From Pedobacter nyackensis (GTDB lineage: Bacteria; Bacteroidota; Bacteroidia; Sphingobacteriales; Sphingobacteriaceae): DNA of 64,000 nt. This document shows, piece after piece, positions 41,940 to 51,758 of the stretch. Within the stretch, counting starts at the first letter, position 1; every line of letters begins with the position of its first letter. The DNA lies in contig NZ_FWYB01000003.1 in the NCBI RefSeq assembly GCF_900176505.1, forward strand, positions 310,001-374,000. The letters are read 5' to 3'. The position numbers and the translations under genes were made by a program. Below the pieces are notes generated by a model. That model was not told where the DNA came from and did not search any database. It saw nothing but the letters and a program-made list of their open reading frames with translations.

Positions 41940-43643
41940 TTAATCTAGTTTAATTCCTTTAATGTTCAACTGTAAGCGCTTTTGCTCTTTCCATACATTC
42001 TCTTCAATTGTATAACAAATAGAAAAAGGCTGGTTTGGTTGCAGCAACTGTTCGTACTCTTCTGCCATTCCAAATCCTATGCATTCAAAAATAGGGGAAT
42101 TTTGTTGTTTTATGGTTAATTTTAAATGTTTTGTACCTACAACAAAGGGACGCCCTACAAAAGTTACGTTATGACTTACAAATATAGGAGCATTATTATG
42201 TGGACCAAAAGGTGCCATTTGTGCAATAATCCGCTGGAATTTTCCATCTATTTGTGAGAGTGCAATCTCATTGTCTATCTTTATTTCAGGACAGAGTAAG
42301 TCGTCGGTAATTGAAGCACCAACAACCTCCTCAAAGCGGTCTGCGAAAATATCGATGTTCTCTGGCATCATGGTTAAACCTGCCGCAAACTTATGCCCGC
42401 CAAACTGCACCAGTAAATCTTCACAGCCCAATAAAGCCTCGTACAAATCAAAACCGGCAACTGAACGGGCCGAGCCGGTAAGTAAACCATTCGATTTAGT
42501 AAGCACAATTGTAGGGCGGTAATATTTCTCTGTTAATCTGGATGCCACAATACCAATAACGCCTTTATTCCAGCTTTCGTGATAAACTACTGTAGTTTTT
42601 TTATTGATCAGGATTTCGCATTCGCCGATTAAAGCCAGGGCTTCGGCAGTGATGGTCTGATCTGAGGTTTTACGTTCGGTATTTTGCAGATTGATGAATA
42701 AGCTCTGTTCTTGTGCCAGGTCATCTTCGGTGCAAAGCAACATTTTGACCGCCTGGTTGGCATGGTCCATTCTGCCGGCGGCATTGATGCGCGGAGCAAG
42801 CGAGAAAACTACATCCGTAAGCGTGTAATCTTTGTTTTTGCCGGATATGTCCATCAATGCTTTTAAGCCCATGCAGGGATTAGTATTCAACTTTATCAAT
42901 CCATGGTAGGCCAGGATCCGATTCTCATCTTCTACAGGTACGATATCAGCGGCAACGCTTACCATAACCAGATCTATATACCTTTCATATTGCTCGGCCG
43001 GTAACTGGTGCGTTATACAATATGCCTGGGCTAATTTAAAGCCAATACCACAGCCCGCCAGTTCTTTAAAAGGGTAGGGGCAATCTGAACGTTTAGGATC
43101 CAGTATGGCTACTGCTTCGGGAAGTTCATCACCTGGCAAGTGGTGGTCGCAGATAATGAAATCTATACCTAAAGAATTCGCGTAAGCAATCTTATCGGTT
43201 GATTTGATGCCACAATCCAGTGCAATAATTAAGCTGAATCCCTCTGCTTTGGCATAGTCAATACCTGTTGTTGAGATTCCATACCCCTCCTTATGTCTGT
43301 CGGGAATGTAATAAGCAATATCAGTGGTGAATTGTCTGAAGAAGCTAAATGCTAAGGCTACAGAAGTGGTTCCATCTACGTCATAATCGCCATATACCAG
43401 GATTTTTTCCTTATTGATTAGTGCGGTATCAATGCGTTCGATGGCCTTGTCCATATCCTTCATCAAGAAAGGATCATGCAATTTAGCCATCTCTGGTCTG
43501 AAGAATGCGCGGGCCTCATCAAATGAAGAAATGCCTCTTTGAACTAAAATCTGCGCTAAACTGCTATCTATATTTAATTTTTGTGCAAGCAAGTCTGTTG
43601 TTTCGGGATTGCCCCGCATGGCTTGCACCCATCTTTTCTTCAT
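41940..43643 (-). CDS. recJ: Single-stranded-DNA-specific exonuclease RecJ
   Basis: 5'-3' ssDNA exonuclease in recombination and repair. The ATG at 43643 (MKKRWVQAMRGNPET) gives 567 residues; a reading frame from TTG at 43664 adds seven unneeded residues. The DHH phosphoesterase motifs are visible: VYGDYDVDGTTSVAL, ALDCGIKS, ICDHHLPGDELP, then the DHHA1 motif QFGGHKFAAGLTM and the C-terminal OB-fold. Length is typical of the bacterial core. First in a row with lptB and the GH3-like gene. Confidence 0.95.
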   Translation of the reverse strand: MKKRWVQAMRGNPETTDLLAQKLNIDSSLAQILVQRGISSFDEARAFFRPEMAKLHDPFLMKDMDKAIERIDTALINKEKILVYGDYDVDGTTSVALAFSFFRQFTTDIAYYIPDRHKEGYGISTTGIDYAKAEGFSLIIALDCGIKSTDKIAYANSLGIDFIICDHHLPGDELPEAVAILDPKRSDCPYPFKELAGCGIGFKLAQAYCITHQLPAEQYERYIDLVMVSVAADIVPVEDENRILAYHGLIKLNTNPCMGLKALMDISGKNKDYTLTDVVFSLAPRINAAGRMDHANQAVKMLLCTEDDLAQEQSLFINLQNTERKTSDQTITAEALALIGECEILINKKTTVVYHESWNKGVIGIVASRLTEKYYRPTIVLTKSNGLLTGSARSVAGFDLYEALLGCEDLLVQFGGHKFAAGLTMMPENIDIFADRFEEVVGASITDDLLCPEIKIDNEIALSQIDGKFQRIIAQMAPFGPHNNAPIFVSHNVTFVGRPFVVGTKHLKLTIKQQNSPIFECIGFGMAEEYEQLLQPNQPFSICYTIEENVWKEQKRLQLNIKGIKLD

Positions 43644-43728
43644 TCTTATCTGTTTGTTTGTCAACGGTTATGAATTTAGCATGACCTTTTTGGTGTCAAT
43701 TGTCAGCCGGAAGTTCATGCAGGTTCCA

Positions 43729-43736
43729 TATCTTTG
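43729..43736 (+). promoter_or_regulatory. Putative -7 promoter element for MBL gene
   Basis: TATCTTTG matches TAnnTTTG. It overlaps the TTG that would open the longest reading frame (43734), so translation must begin further downstream. Confidence 0.45.
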
Positions 43737-43787
43737 CATCGATTCGTAAATATATCATTTAATTTCTTCTTACTAATAACTACGCCA

Positions 43788-44552
43788 GTGCAAGTTTTCA
43801 CTTTATACGAAGGTTCTTATTCTGTAGATGCAAGCAAAAAGTTTGTACCCTTTAATCCGGCGACAGATGATCCGAAAAGCCGTCCGGCTTCATTGTTTAT
43901 CCATATTCAACCTTTCCTGGTAAAATTGAAAAATTCGCTGGTCTTGTTTGATACCGGACTTGGCTATAGTAACGATAAAGGGCAGTTGATTTTGCACGAG
44001 AATATAAAAAAGGCAGGTTTTGATCCGGAAGATGTAGATATGATATTGATGTCCCATTTACACTTTGATCATTCAGGTGGAATGGTTCATCATGTTGGAG
44101 ATAAGATGGAACTAAGCTTTCCACATGCCAACTATGTGATTCAGCGTGGAGAGTGGGAGAGTGCATTTACCAATTCGTCTTCATCTTACAGAACTGAAAT
44201 ATTTGACTTTTTGCAGCGTAACGCGCAGTTGACTTTTATAGAAGGTTCGGGACAGTTAACAGATGAAATCAGTTATGAGTTAACTGGTGCGCACACACCG
44301 TTTCATCAGGTATATTTACTGGATGATGGAGCCGATAAGGTGTTTTTTGGGGGGGATGTTTTACCCGAGCCTGAAGAATTGCTGCGGAAGTTTATTGCCA
44401 AGTACGACTTTGATGGAAGAAAAGCAATGGAACTGAGGGAAGAATTTGGAAAAAGAGCAGCAGCCGAAAATTGGAACTGTTTGTTTTATCATGCAAAAAC
44501 CAGAGCTACAGGTTATGTCAGCTTAACAGACGGACAGTTTAAAATCACTTAG
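43788..44552 (+). CDS. MBL-fold metallo-hydrolase
   Basis: Metallo-beta-lactamase-fold hydrolase, 254 residues from GTG at 43788 (VQVFTLYEGSY), preferred over TTG at 43734 because a promoter element overlaps the latter and the family usually starts at this beta strand. The metal-binding motif MSHLHFDHSGG (HxHxDH), a histidine in TGAHTPFHQVY, aspartate in FFGGDVLPEPEE and histidine in LFYHAKTRATGYV form the binuclear site. The substrate is unknown; relatives include lactonases. It overlaps the convergent response-regulator gene by four bases. Confidence 0.88.
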   Translation: MQVFTLYEGSYSVDASKKFVPFNPATDDPKSRPASLFIHIQPFLVKLKNSLVLFDTGLGYSNDKGQLILHENIKKAGFDPEDVDMILMSHLHFDHSGGMVHHVGDKMELSFPHANYVIQRGEWESAFTNSSSSYRTEIFDFLQRNAQLTFIEGSGQLTDEISYELTGAHTPFHQVYLLDDGADKVFFGGDVLPEPEELLRKFIAKYDFDGRKAMELREEFGKRAAAENWNCLFYHAKTRATGYVSLTDGQFKIT

Positions 44553-44953
44553 TTTTGCAGCTCCAGTTGTTTAAAAAGCTCTATTAATCTTTCTATGGAC
44601 AGGGGTTTAGAAATAAACCCTCTCACTTTTAAGTAGGTTTTTGCCTTTTCTATATCATTCTCATAAACTGAAGAAGAGAGCATGTACATGTCTACTCTTT
44701 TGTTTATGTTTAGTTCTGCATAAGCATCCAGAAACTCCCAGCCATTTAATACCGGCATATTGATGTCAATAAGAACCAGATGCGGGAAGTTTTCCTCATC
44801 CATAGTTGTTTTTAAATAGTCAATAGCCATTAAACCATTGGCTTTGGCCACCATATTAACATTATAACCCGTTTTTTCTACAATTTTTTTGATGATAAAG
44901 ATGTTAATGTCATCGTCGTCAATAACGAGAAGGTTAATTTTATTAGCCATCAT
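44549..44953 (-). CDS. Response regulator (single receiver domain)
   Basis: A stand-alone receiver, 134 residues, of the Rcp1-like type. Acidic pocket LLVIDDDDINIF, phospho-acceptor D63 in LIDINMPVLNGWEFLD, conserved S/T in MLSSSVYENDIEKA and lysine K116 in GFISKPLS. No output domain, so it works by protein interaction. No adjacent histidine kinase. Two ATGs in tandem (44953 and 44950). Convergent overlap of four bases with the MBL gene. Confidence 0.92.
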   Translation of the reverse strand: MMANKINLLVIDDDDINIFIIKKIVEKTGYNVNMVAKANGLMAIDYLKTTMDEENFPHLVLIDINMPVLNGWEFLDAYAELNINKRVDMYMLSSSVYENDIEKAKTYLKVRGFISKPLSIERLIELFKQLELQN

Positions 44954-45054
44954 ATAGTCAATTGGTCCCCAGCCTTGAAATAGGTATTCATATAAAGTTA
45001 TGAAATATGTGTGTAAATTGTTTTAACTAATAAACTTTTTTTTTTCGAATAAAA

Positions 45055-45090
45055 AAAGAGGGTGTCCGATCTTTTTTGGAACACCCTCTT
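45055..45090. terminator. Intrinsic terminator after YceI gene
   Basis: AGAGGGTGT and ACACCCTCT arms with further CC/GG pairing, followed on the minus strand by a T-run. It lies 20 bases after the YceI stop. Confidence 0.85.
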
Positions 45091-45110
45091 CTAAGTCATT
45101 GAAACATATC

Positions 45111-45704
45111 TTATTTCTTAGCAACCAACTTGATTGCAAGTTCAAAATCATCATAGATCATTTTATCACCTACATCAGGGAACATACCTTTAGATCTGTA
45201 TTTGATGCCGTATTTAGTACGGTCAACTAATACTTTATCAGCGGTAGCGGTTACAGAACCATCAGCATTCCATGCAATAGCAGCCGGGAAAGTGATTGAA
45301 TTTGTAACACCCTTGATGGTTAAATCACCTGTTACGTTTACTGTGTTACCTGATCCGGCAGCAACCTTTTTAATTGCAAACGTAGAGGTTGCAAACTTAT
45401 CAGTGCCAAAAAAATCATCAGCTTTTAAGTGTCCTTCTAGTCTTGCACTTTTATCGGCGTCTTTAATAGAAGTCATGTTGATTGCAAAATCACCTCCTGC
45501 CAGTTTTTTGCCATTGAATTGCAGGCTTCCTGATTGAAGGTCAATTGTTCCATTATGGCTGCCGGTTAATTTTTTACCAACCCAGGTTAATGTAGATTTC
45601 TCTACATCTACTTTATAGGTTACAGGTTTTAAAACAGGGGCTATAAAAGCCGATGAAGTGATTACTAAGAGAAGTAATACTACTGAAGTAAGTTTTAATT
45701 TCAT
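45111..45704 (-). CDS. YceI-family periplasmic protein
   Basis: A 197-residue exported lipocalin-like protein. A signal peptide (about 1-20) is followed by the YceI beta-barrel: YKVDVEKSTLTWVGKKLTGS, HNGTIDLQSGSLQ, LKADDFFGTDKFATSTFAI, VNVTGDLTIKGVTNSITFPA and the closing DDFELAIKLVAKK. YceI proteins bind polyisoprenoids in the periplasm. Transcribed alone, with an inverted repeat between it and gcvP upstream and a strong terminator downstream. Confidence 0.93.
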   Translation of the reverse strand: MKLKLTSVVLLLLVITSSAFIAPVLKPVTYKVDVEKSTLTWVGKKLTGSHNGTIDLQSGSLQFNGKKLAGGDFAINMTSIKDADKSARLEGHLKADDFFGTDKFATSTFAIKKVAAGSGNTVNVTGDLTIKGVTNSITFPAAIAWNADGSVTATADKVLVDRTKYGIKYRSKGMFPDVGDKMIYDDFELAIKLVAKK

Positions 45705-45736
45705 TGTTTTTTTAAGTTTTTTTAAGCGTGATAAAG

Positions 45737-45777
45737 AACCTTTTGATATACTTAGAAGATAAATATATCAAAAGGTT
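45737..45777. other. 14-bp perfect inverted repeat between gcvP and yceI-like genes
   Basis: Arms AACCTTTTGATATA (45737-45750) and TATATCAAAAGGTT (45764-45777), loop 13 bases. It sits 20 bases past the gcvP stop. It could terminate gcvP, but the bases after it (CTTTATC) are not a T-run, and it could equally be a binding site for the downstream gene. Confidence 0.5.
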
Positions 45778-45796
45778 TAGTTGAAAAAAAAACTAT

Positions 45797-48673
45797 TTAT
45801 GCTGGTTCTTCCATGTAGCTTTCAATTGGCGGACAAGCACAAACTAATGATCTGTCACCAAATGAATCGTTAACACGACCTACAGAAGGCCAAAATTTAT
45901 AAGCCGCTACATATGGTAAAGGGAACGCAGCAGTTTGTCTGCTATAAGTATGGTTCCATTCATCACCTGTAACTACAGTAGCAGTATGCGGCGCATTTCT
46001 TAAAGGATTGTCTGTTTTGTCAAGCTCGCCGCTTTCAACCGCTGCAACCTCTTTTCTGATGGCGATTAACGCATCACAGAAACGGTCAAGCTCATGTTTA
46101 GGCTCACTCTCAGTTGGTTCAATCATTAAAGTACCAGCAACAGGGAAAGATACCGTTGGTGCGTGGAAACCATAATCCATTAAACGCTTAGCGATATCAA
46201 CTACTTCAATTCCGTAGTTTTTAAAGCCTCTGCAATCCAGGATCATTTCGTGCGCACAACGTCCGTTAGCACCTGAGTACAATACCGGATAATGTTGCTC
46301 TAAACGCGCTTTCATGTAGTTAGCGTTTGTTATTGCATATCTGGTTGCGTTGGTTAATCCCTCTGTGCCCATCATAGCGATGTAAGCGTGTGAGATGATT
46401 AAGATAGATGCTGAACCCCATGGTGCAGAAGATACTGCATGAATTGATTTTCCTTTATCGATGTCTACTACAGCATGACCTGGTAAGTAAGGCACAAGGT
46501 GTTTTGCAACACCGATCGGGCCCATACCAGGACCACCACCACCGTGAGGAATACAGAAGGTTTTATGTAAGTTTAAGTGGCAAACGTCAGCACCAATATT
46601 ACCTGGGCTGGTTAAACCAACTTGTGCGTTCATGTTAGCACCATCCATATAAACTTGTCCGCCATTTTCATGGATGATGTTACAGATGTCGATAATGCTT
46701 TCCTCAAATACACCATGTGTAGATGGGTAAGTAACCATTAGGCAAGAAAGATTTGCTGCGTGCTCTTCAGCTTTAGCTTTTAAGTCAGCAACATCAATAT
46801 TTCCATTTTCTAATGATTTAACAATGATGATCTTCATCCCGGCCATTGCAGCAGAAGCTGGGTTGGTACCGTGAGCAGAAGAAGGAATTAAGGCGATGTT
46901 ACGGTGTGAATCACCACGGTCATTATGGTAAGCTCTGATTACCATCAGACCTGCATATTCACCTTGTGCACCTGAATTTGGTTGTAAGCTCATTGCCGCA
47001 AAACCGGTAATTTCACTCAACCATTTATCTAGCTCGTTAAATACAGTGTAAAAACCCAATACCTGATCAGCAGGCGCAAATGGGTGGATTTTACCAAACT
47101 CTGGCCATGTTACAGGAATCATTTCAGTCGTTGCGTTTAGTTTCATGGTACATGAACCTAAGGCAATCATAGAATGACAAAGTGAAAGATCTTTAGCTTC
47201 TAACGACTTGATGTAACGCAACATTTCATGCTCCGAATGGTGAGCATTAAATATTGGGTGAGTCAGGTAGTCTGATTTACGTTGTAAAGCTGCAGGAATT
47301 ACAGTCTCTACATTTTTATCTTCGATTTCAACCGCGTCTGCTGCTATGGCTTTTACCTTAGCAAAGATTTTGGTTAACAATTTAATGTCTTCAATAGAAG
47401 TAGTTTCGTCCAATGCAATGGTAACAATGCTGCCGTTGTAATGCAGGTTAATTTCATTGTTTAAGCACTCGCTGTGGATAGAGCCGGCAAGATCGCCCAG
47501 ATCCAATTGGATGGTGTCAAAATAAGCTTTGTTTAATTGCTTGTAGCCTAATTTTTCTAATGATTTAGCAAGGCTAACTGCTAAACCGTGTGTGCGTTCA
47601 GCAATTAGTTTTAAGCCTTTAGGACCATGGTAGACGGCATAGAAACCGGCCATGATAGCCAATAAAGCCTGTGCAGTACAGATGTTAGAAGTAGCTTTAT
47701 CTCTACGGATATGCTGCTCTCTGGTCTGTAAAGCCATACGTAAAGCATAGTTATTATTGCTATCTATCGTTACACCAATAATACGACCTGGGATAGAACG
47801 TTTGTATTCTTCTTTAGTTGCAAAGAAAGCTGCGTGAGGACCACCAAAGCCCATTGGTACACCAAAGCGTTGTGAAGTACCTACTACAACATCTGCTCCC
47901 CATTCTCCCGGAGGAGTTAATAAGGTAAGGCTCAATAGATCCGCAACAACTGTTACTTTAACATTTTTTTCATGTGCTTTTTGCGCAAAACCAGTATAGT
48001 CAAATACCTCTCCGTTACCAGCAGGATATTGAATGATTGCACCAAAGAACTCTTCGCTAAGCTCAAACGACTGGTGATCACCAATTACCAACTCAATGCC
48101 GTAAGGATTTGCGCGGGTTTTTAAGATGTCAATAGTTTGAGGGAATAACAATTCAGAAACAAAGAATTTTGTGGCTTGTGCGTTTTTACGCAAGCTGTAT
48201 TGCATAAACATCGCTTCTGCAGCTGCAGTGCCTTCGTCAAGTAACGAAGCATTCGCTATTTCCATACCGGTAAGGTCGATAACCGTGGTTTGGAAATTTA
48301 ATAGCGCCTGTAAACGGCCTTGTGCAATTTCAGCCTGGTATGGCGTATATTGAGTATACCATCCCGGGTTTTCCATTACGTTACGTAAAATAACGCCTGG
48401 TGTAATGGTGTCATAATAACCCTGGCCGATATAAGATTTAAAAACTTTATTTAAAGAGGCTGTTTGTTTTAACGCAGCAAGATAATCTACCTCAGATTTA
48501 GCCTTTGGTAAATTTAATGGTTGCTTTAACCTGATTGATTGAGGAACAGTTTGTTCGATCAGTTCGTCAACAGAACCTACCCCAATGGTTTTTAACATTG
48601 CATTGGTGTCCTGTGTATTAGGTGCAATGTGACGGTCTTTAAAGGCCTCTTTGTAATGAATATTTAAGCTCAT
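45797..48673 (-). CDS. gcvP: Glycine dehydrogenase (decarboxylating), P-protein
   Basis: PLP enzyme of the glycine cleavage system: decarboxylates glycine and passes aminomethyl to the lipoyl H-protein. Single-chain form of 958 residues (P1 and P2 halves fused). Start [19 protein letters not shown] at 48673; the longer frame begins with TTG (48700) inside a promoter element. Visible parts are RQTASL-like N-terminal [33 protein letters not shown], and the second-half [20 protein letters not shown], whose lysine (about residue 703) binds PLP. The gcvT and gcvH genes are elsewhere. Confidence 0.97.
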   Translation of the reverse strand: MSLNIHYKEAFKDRHIAPNTQDTNAMLKTIGVGSVDELIEQTVPQSIRLKQPLNLPKAKSEVDYLAALKQTASLNKVFKSYIGQGYYDTITPGVILRNVMENPGWYTQYTPYQAEIAQGRLQALLNFQTTVIDLTGMEIANASLLDEGTAAAEAMFMQYSLRKNAQATKFFVSELLFPQTIDILKTRANPYGIELVIGDHQSFELSEEFFGAIIQYPAGNGEVFDYTGFAQKAHEKNVKVTVVADLLSLTLLTPPGEWGADVVVGTSQRFGVPMGFGGPHAAFFATKEEYKRSIPGRIIGVTIDSNNNYALRMALQTREQHIRRDKATSNICTAQALLAIMAGFYAVYHGPKGLKLIAERTHGLAVSLAKSLEKLGYKQLNKAYFDTIQLDLGDLAGSIHSECLNNEINLHYNGSIVTIALDETTSIEDIKLLTKIFAKVKAIAADAVEIEDKNVETVIPAALQRKSDYLTHPIFNAHHSEHEMLRYIKSLEAKDLSLCHSMIALGSCTMKLNATTEMIPVTWPEFGKIHPFAPADQVLGFYTVFNELDKWLSEITGFAAMSLQPNSGAQGEYAGLMVIRAYHNDRGDSHRNIALIPSSAHGTNPASAAMAGMKIIIVKSLENGNIDVADLKAKAEEHAANLSCLMVTYPSTHGVFEESIIDICNIIHENGGQVYMDGANMNAQVGLTSPGNIGADVCHLNLHKTFCIPHGGGGPGMGPIGVAKHLVPYLPGHAVVDIDKGKSIHAVSSAPWGSASILIISHAYIAMMGTEGLTNATRYAITNANYMKARLEQHYPVLYSGANGRCAHEMILDCRGFKNYGIEVVDIAKRLMDYGFHAPTVSFPVAGTLMIEPTESEPKHELDRFCDALIAIRKEVAAVESGELDKTDNPLRNAPHTATVVTGDEWNHTYSRQTAAFPLPYVAAYKFWPSVGRVNDSFGDRSLVCACPPIESYMEEPA

Positions 48674-48697
48674 GAAGTCTATGAAATAAAAGTTGCG

Positions 48698-48705
48698 CAA
48701 AGGTA
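48698..48705 (-). promoter_or_regulatory. Putative -7 promoter element for gcvP
   Basis: Minus-strand TACCTTTG matches TAnnTTTG, 24 bases before the ATG at 48673. Confidence 0.45.
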
Positions 48706-48764
48706 ATAAAAAATACGCTTAGCTTCAGTCACAAAGAGTTCATAAACTTATAAGAATATATTGG

Positions 48765-49328
48765 CTACTCGCCCGTTACTGCCCAACCGGCTTCTTTATT
48801 GTATTTTAATTTATAGGTTTTGGTGATAAAATTGCTGCCTGTATTTTTATCCTTGTAGAAAACAGTAAAAGCATTTTTTACCTTTTTTAGCATGATGGTT
48901 ACCTTTGCTGTTTTGTTTCCTGCCTTATCCAGGGTGGCAGGCTTGTCCTCGTCAAGGGTATATTCCATTACTTTTAGTGTAGCTTTATTCTGTTGCTGCT
49001 TCAATACATAGGGTTTTGATTTATCGGTAAGCGTGACGTTATAAACATAAACACTATCCTTCGACAGGAATTTCTTCTTTTGTTTCTGTAGCTGCATTTC
49101 TACATACCCCTTGTTCATGAGGTCTTTAAATTTTGAGAGCGCTTCTTTATCCGCGCTGCTTTTAAATTTAATTTCTCCAAGCTCTATCTTTTCTGTCTCA
49201 TATAAAGGGTTCGATTTTAAATAGTTTGCAACCAGATCTGAGGCTGTCGACTGCTCTAAAACCGCGTTGTTGCCACAGCCTGTTATAAAAATAAGGAACA
49301 AAAAGTATAATGGGATATGGACTTTCAT
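48765..49328 (-). CDS. Hypothetical lipoprotein
   Basis: A 187-residue predicted lipoprotein: signal with lipobox ITGC (cysteine about 18). The mature part has SDLVANYLKSNPLYETEKIE followed by a lysine-rich beta-strand segment; no family is recognised. Low isoelectric contrast, no repeats. It lies 19 bases after pdxJ in the same direction and is probably cotranscribed with it. No functional link to vitamin B6 synthesis is visible. Confidence 0.78.
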   Translation of the reverse strand: MKVHIPLYFLFLIFITGCGNNAVLEQSTASDLVANYLKSNPLYETEKIELGEIKFKSSADKEALSKFKDLMNKGYVEMQLQKQKKKFLSKDSVYVYNVTLTDKSKPYVLKQQQNKATLKVMEYTLDEDKPATLDKAGNKTAKVTIMLKKVKNAFTVFYKDKNTGSNFITKTYKLKYNKEAGWAVTGE

Positions 49329-49347
49329 GGCAGGACCTTTTAGCTGT

Positions 49348-50067
49348 TTAATGTTTTAACTGTTGTAAATACATCTGTATAGTATTTTCCAAACCTAAAT
49401 ATAAGGCATCGCTAATTAAAGCATGTCCAATACTAACCTCCAGAAGTCCAGGTATGCTTTGTGCAAAATATTTCAGATTATGGAGGTCAAGGTCATGGCC
49501 TGCGTTTATACCTAGCCCTAATTCATTTGCTTTGTGGGCTGCAGCAACATATGGCAGAACGGCTTTTTCCCTATTGTCATAGTAGTTATGGGCATAAACC
49601 TCCGTATATAATTCAATTCTATCCGTACCTGTCAGTGCAGCAGCTTCAATCATTTCGACCACCGGATCTACAAAAATAGAAACCCTGATACCTGCCGATT
49701 TAAATAAGGCGACCATTTCTTTTAGATATGAAGCATGTTTTATAGTATCCCAGCCGTGATTGGAAGTTAGCTGGCCATCTGCATCCGGTACTAAAGTAAC
49801 CTGTGCAGGTTTATTCGCTAAAACCAGTTCTACAAATTTCTCTTCCCTGCAATTCCCTTCGATATTAAATTCTGTAGCAATTACCGCCTTTAAATCATAA
49901 ACATCCTGGTAACGGATATGCCTTTCATCGGGACGCGGATGTACGGTTATTCCTTCAGCACCAAAGCGTTCACAATCTAAAGCTACTTTAACAAGGTCAG
50001 GATTATTACCGCCACGGCTATTGCGAAGCGTAGCTATTTTATTGATATTTACAGATAGATGTGCCAT
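49348..50067 (-). CDS. pdxJ: Pyridoxine 5'-phosphate synthase
   Basis: Cytoplasmic TIM-barrel enzyme that condenses 1-deoxyxylulose 5-phosphate with 3-amino-2-oxopropyl phosphate in the DXP-dependent vitamin B6 pathway. The 239 residues start [20 protein letters not shown]; the longer frame starts with TTG and lies in a promoter element. Typical motifs: [54 protein letters not shown] and [11 protein letters not shown]. Divergent from the MscS gene with 24 bases between start codons. Confidence 0.96.
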   Translation of the reverse strand: MAHLSVNINKIATLRNSRGGNNPDLVKVALDCERFGAEGITVHPRPDERHIRYQDVYDLKAVIATEFNIEGNCREEKFVELVLANKPAQVTLVPDADGQLTSNHGWDTIKHASYLKEMVALFKSAGIRVSIFVDPVVEMIEAAALTGTDRIELYTEVYAHNYYDNREKAVLPYVAAAHKANELGLGINAGHDLDLHNLKYFAQSIPGLLEVSIGHALISDALYLGLENTIQMYLQQLKH

Positions 50068-50070
50068 GCA

Positions 50071-50078
50071 CAAATATA
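50071..50078 (-). promoter_or_regulatory. Putative -7 element abutting the pdxJ start codon
   Basis: Minus-strand TATATTTG matches TAnnTTTG, with only three bases before the ATG. The transcript would be leaderless, or this is a chance match. Confidence 0.4.
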
Positions 50079-50091
50079 AAAGAAATAACCT

Positions 50092-51687
50092 ATGTCGATA
50101 CGATCTCTATTTGTTTTTATAGTTCTGAACACTATTTGCAGCTTTACTTATGCCCAGACTGAAACAAGTTTTTTTAAAGGGTATCCCGTTGTTGCTCACT
50201 CCGATACATTGTTTTTTGTTAAAAATAAACTGGGTTCTTTATCTGCTGCTGAAAGGGCTGAAAGAACCTCGGCCAAAGTTGAAGCACTGGCCGAAGACCT
50301 GCTATTTGTACCTGATTCCTTGATCACAGAACGTGATTCGAGCCTGATCGCAATCGCCTATAAAGGAAATGTGCTATTGAGCTTGTCGCAGGCAGATGCA
50401 GATTCCGTAAAGATGGACCGGGAAGTGATGGCCAAAGCTTATCAGGAAATTATTCTGAATAACATTGATAAGTATAAAAAGGAGACTGATTTAACGAAAC
50501 TGTTACAACGTGGAGCCCTTGGCGTTTTGATCATTGCTATATTGGGGATGTGCATATTTTTTCTGAATAAATATTCAAACCGTTTTAATGCCTGGCTTCG
50601 GGTTAAGCTACATGAAAAGATCTCAGGGTTTAAAATCAAAAATTACGAGCTGATTAACCGTAAAAATGAAATGCTTCTGATTCGCAAAGTGCTTAACCTG
50701 GTTAAAGTATTTGTGATATTTATTCTTGTTTATCTGACGCTGCCTATTGTGTTTCGTCTTTTTCCATGGACAAAACCATGGAGTGATAGTTTGATCGGTT
50801 TTGTGCTTAACCCACTAAAAAACATATTTAGTGCGATCATCGCCTTTGTACCTGATTTGATTACAATAACCGTCATTGTGTTTGTATTTCATTATATTAA
50901 AAAGGCAATCAAATTCCTGGCAGATGAAATTGAAGGAGGAAGGTTAAAAATTAACGGTTTTTATCCCGATTGGGCAAAGCCTACCTATAATATTGTCAAA
51001 CTGGTATTGAATGCTTTTATGCTGGTGGTCATATGGCCATTTATACCTGGCTCAGATTCAGGAATATTTAAAGGGGTTTCTGTGTTTTTGGGGTTGCTCA
51101 TCTCTTTTGGCTCTTCATCTGCAATTAGTAATGGTGTGGCGGGAATGGTGATCACTTATATGCGTCCTTTTAAAATAGGAGATATTGTGAAGATTGGCGA
51201 TACAACAGGAGCTGTTCAGGAGAAGTCGTTGTTGGTAACACGGGTGCTAACCTTTAAAAATGAGGTAATCACGATTCCTAATAGCGCTATACTAAGCGGC
51301 AATACAGTGAATTATAGCAGTATGGCAAATCAGAATGAGTTGATCATTCATACCACGGTTACATTGGGGTACGATCTCCCATGGAATCAGATTCATGAGC
51401 TATTAATCGGAGCTGCCTTGGCTTCTGAAGGAGTAATTAAAGAGAAGCAACCTTTTGTGTTGCAAACTGGATTGGAAGACTGGTATGTTTCTTACCAGTT
51501 AAATGCTTATATCAACAATCCTAAAAGGATGCCCGCTATTTATTCGGAGGTTCATAAGAATATTCATATAGCTTTTGATGCAGCAGGGGTGGAGATTATG
51601 TCGCCACATTACCAGGCCATCAGAGATGGAAATGCAAGTACAGTGCCGGGTGCTTCTGTTATTACTAAAGAGGGAGCATCGCTTTAA
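50092..51687 (+). CDS. MscS-family mechanosensitive ion channel
   Basis: A 531-residue small-conductance channel protein. A signal peptide (about 1-21) and a periplasmic N-terminal domain (about 22-130) precede five or so helices (about 137-160, 200-225, 245-280, 300-325, 335-360). The pore helix and MscS beta domain are in [60 protein letters not shown]. The C-terminal cytoplasmic domain ends [10 protein letters not shown]. It releases solutes on hypo-osmotic shock. Ends at a bidirectional terminator shared with ahcY. Confidence 0.93.
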   Translation: MSIRSLFVFIVLNTICSFTYAQTETSFFKGYPVVAHSDTLFFVKNKLGSLSAAERAERTSAKVEALAEDLLFVPDSLITERDSSLIAIAYKGNVLLSLSQADADSVKMDREVMAKAYQEIILNNIDKYKKETDLTKLLQRGALGVLIIAILGMCIFFLNKYSNRFNAWLRVKLHEKISGFKIKNYELINRKNEMLLIRKVLNLVKVFVIFILVYLTLPIVFRLFPWTKPWSDSLIGFVLNPLKNIFSAIIAFVPDLITITVIVFVFHYIKKAIKFLADEIEGGRLKINGFYPDWAKPTYNIVKLVLNAFMLVVIWPFIPGSDSGIFKGVSVFLGLLISFGSSSAISNGVAGMVITYMRPFKIGDIVKIGDTTGAVQEKSLLVTRVLTFKNEVITIPNSAILSGNTVNYSSMANQNELIIHTTVTLGYDLPWNQIHELLIGAALASEGVIKEKQPFVLQTGLEDWYVSYQLNAYINNPKRMPAIYSEVHKNIHIAFDAAGVEIMSPHYQAIRDGNASTVPGASVITKEGASL

Positions 51688-51708
51688 TTACGGTTAAAGT
51701 TCCTGATA

Positions 51709-51742
51709 AAAAAAGAGGCCCGCATTTGCGGGCCTCTTTTAA
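51709..51742. terminator. Bidirectional terminator between mscS-like gene and ahcY
   Basis: 13-bp perfect stem AAAAGAGGCCCGC/GCGGGCCTCTTTT with loop ATTT (51711-51740). Confidence 0.88.
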
Positions 51743-51758
51743 GTTATTATGGTAGCTA

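Noticed and set aside
43662..43664. TTG as start of recJ (and similar TTG-opened longer frames for gcvP, pdxJ, cytochrome b5 and DoxX genes)
   Set aside because: A nearby in-frame ATG fits the family N terminus, and for gcvP and pdxJ a promoter element overlaps the TTG.
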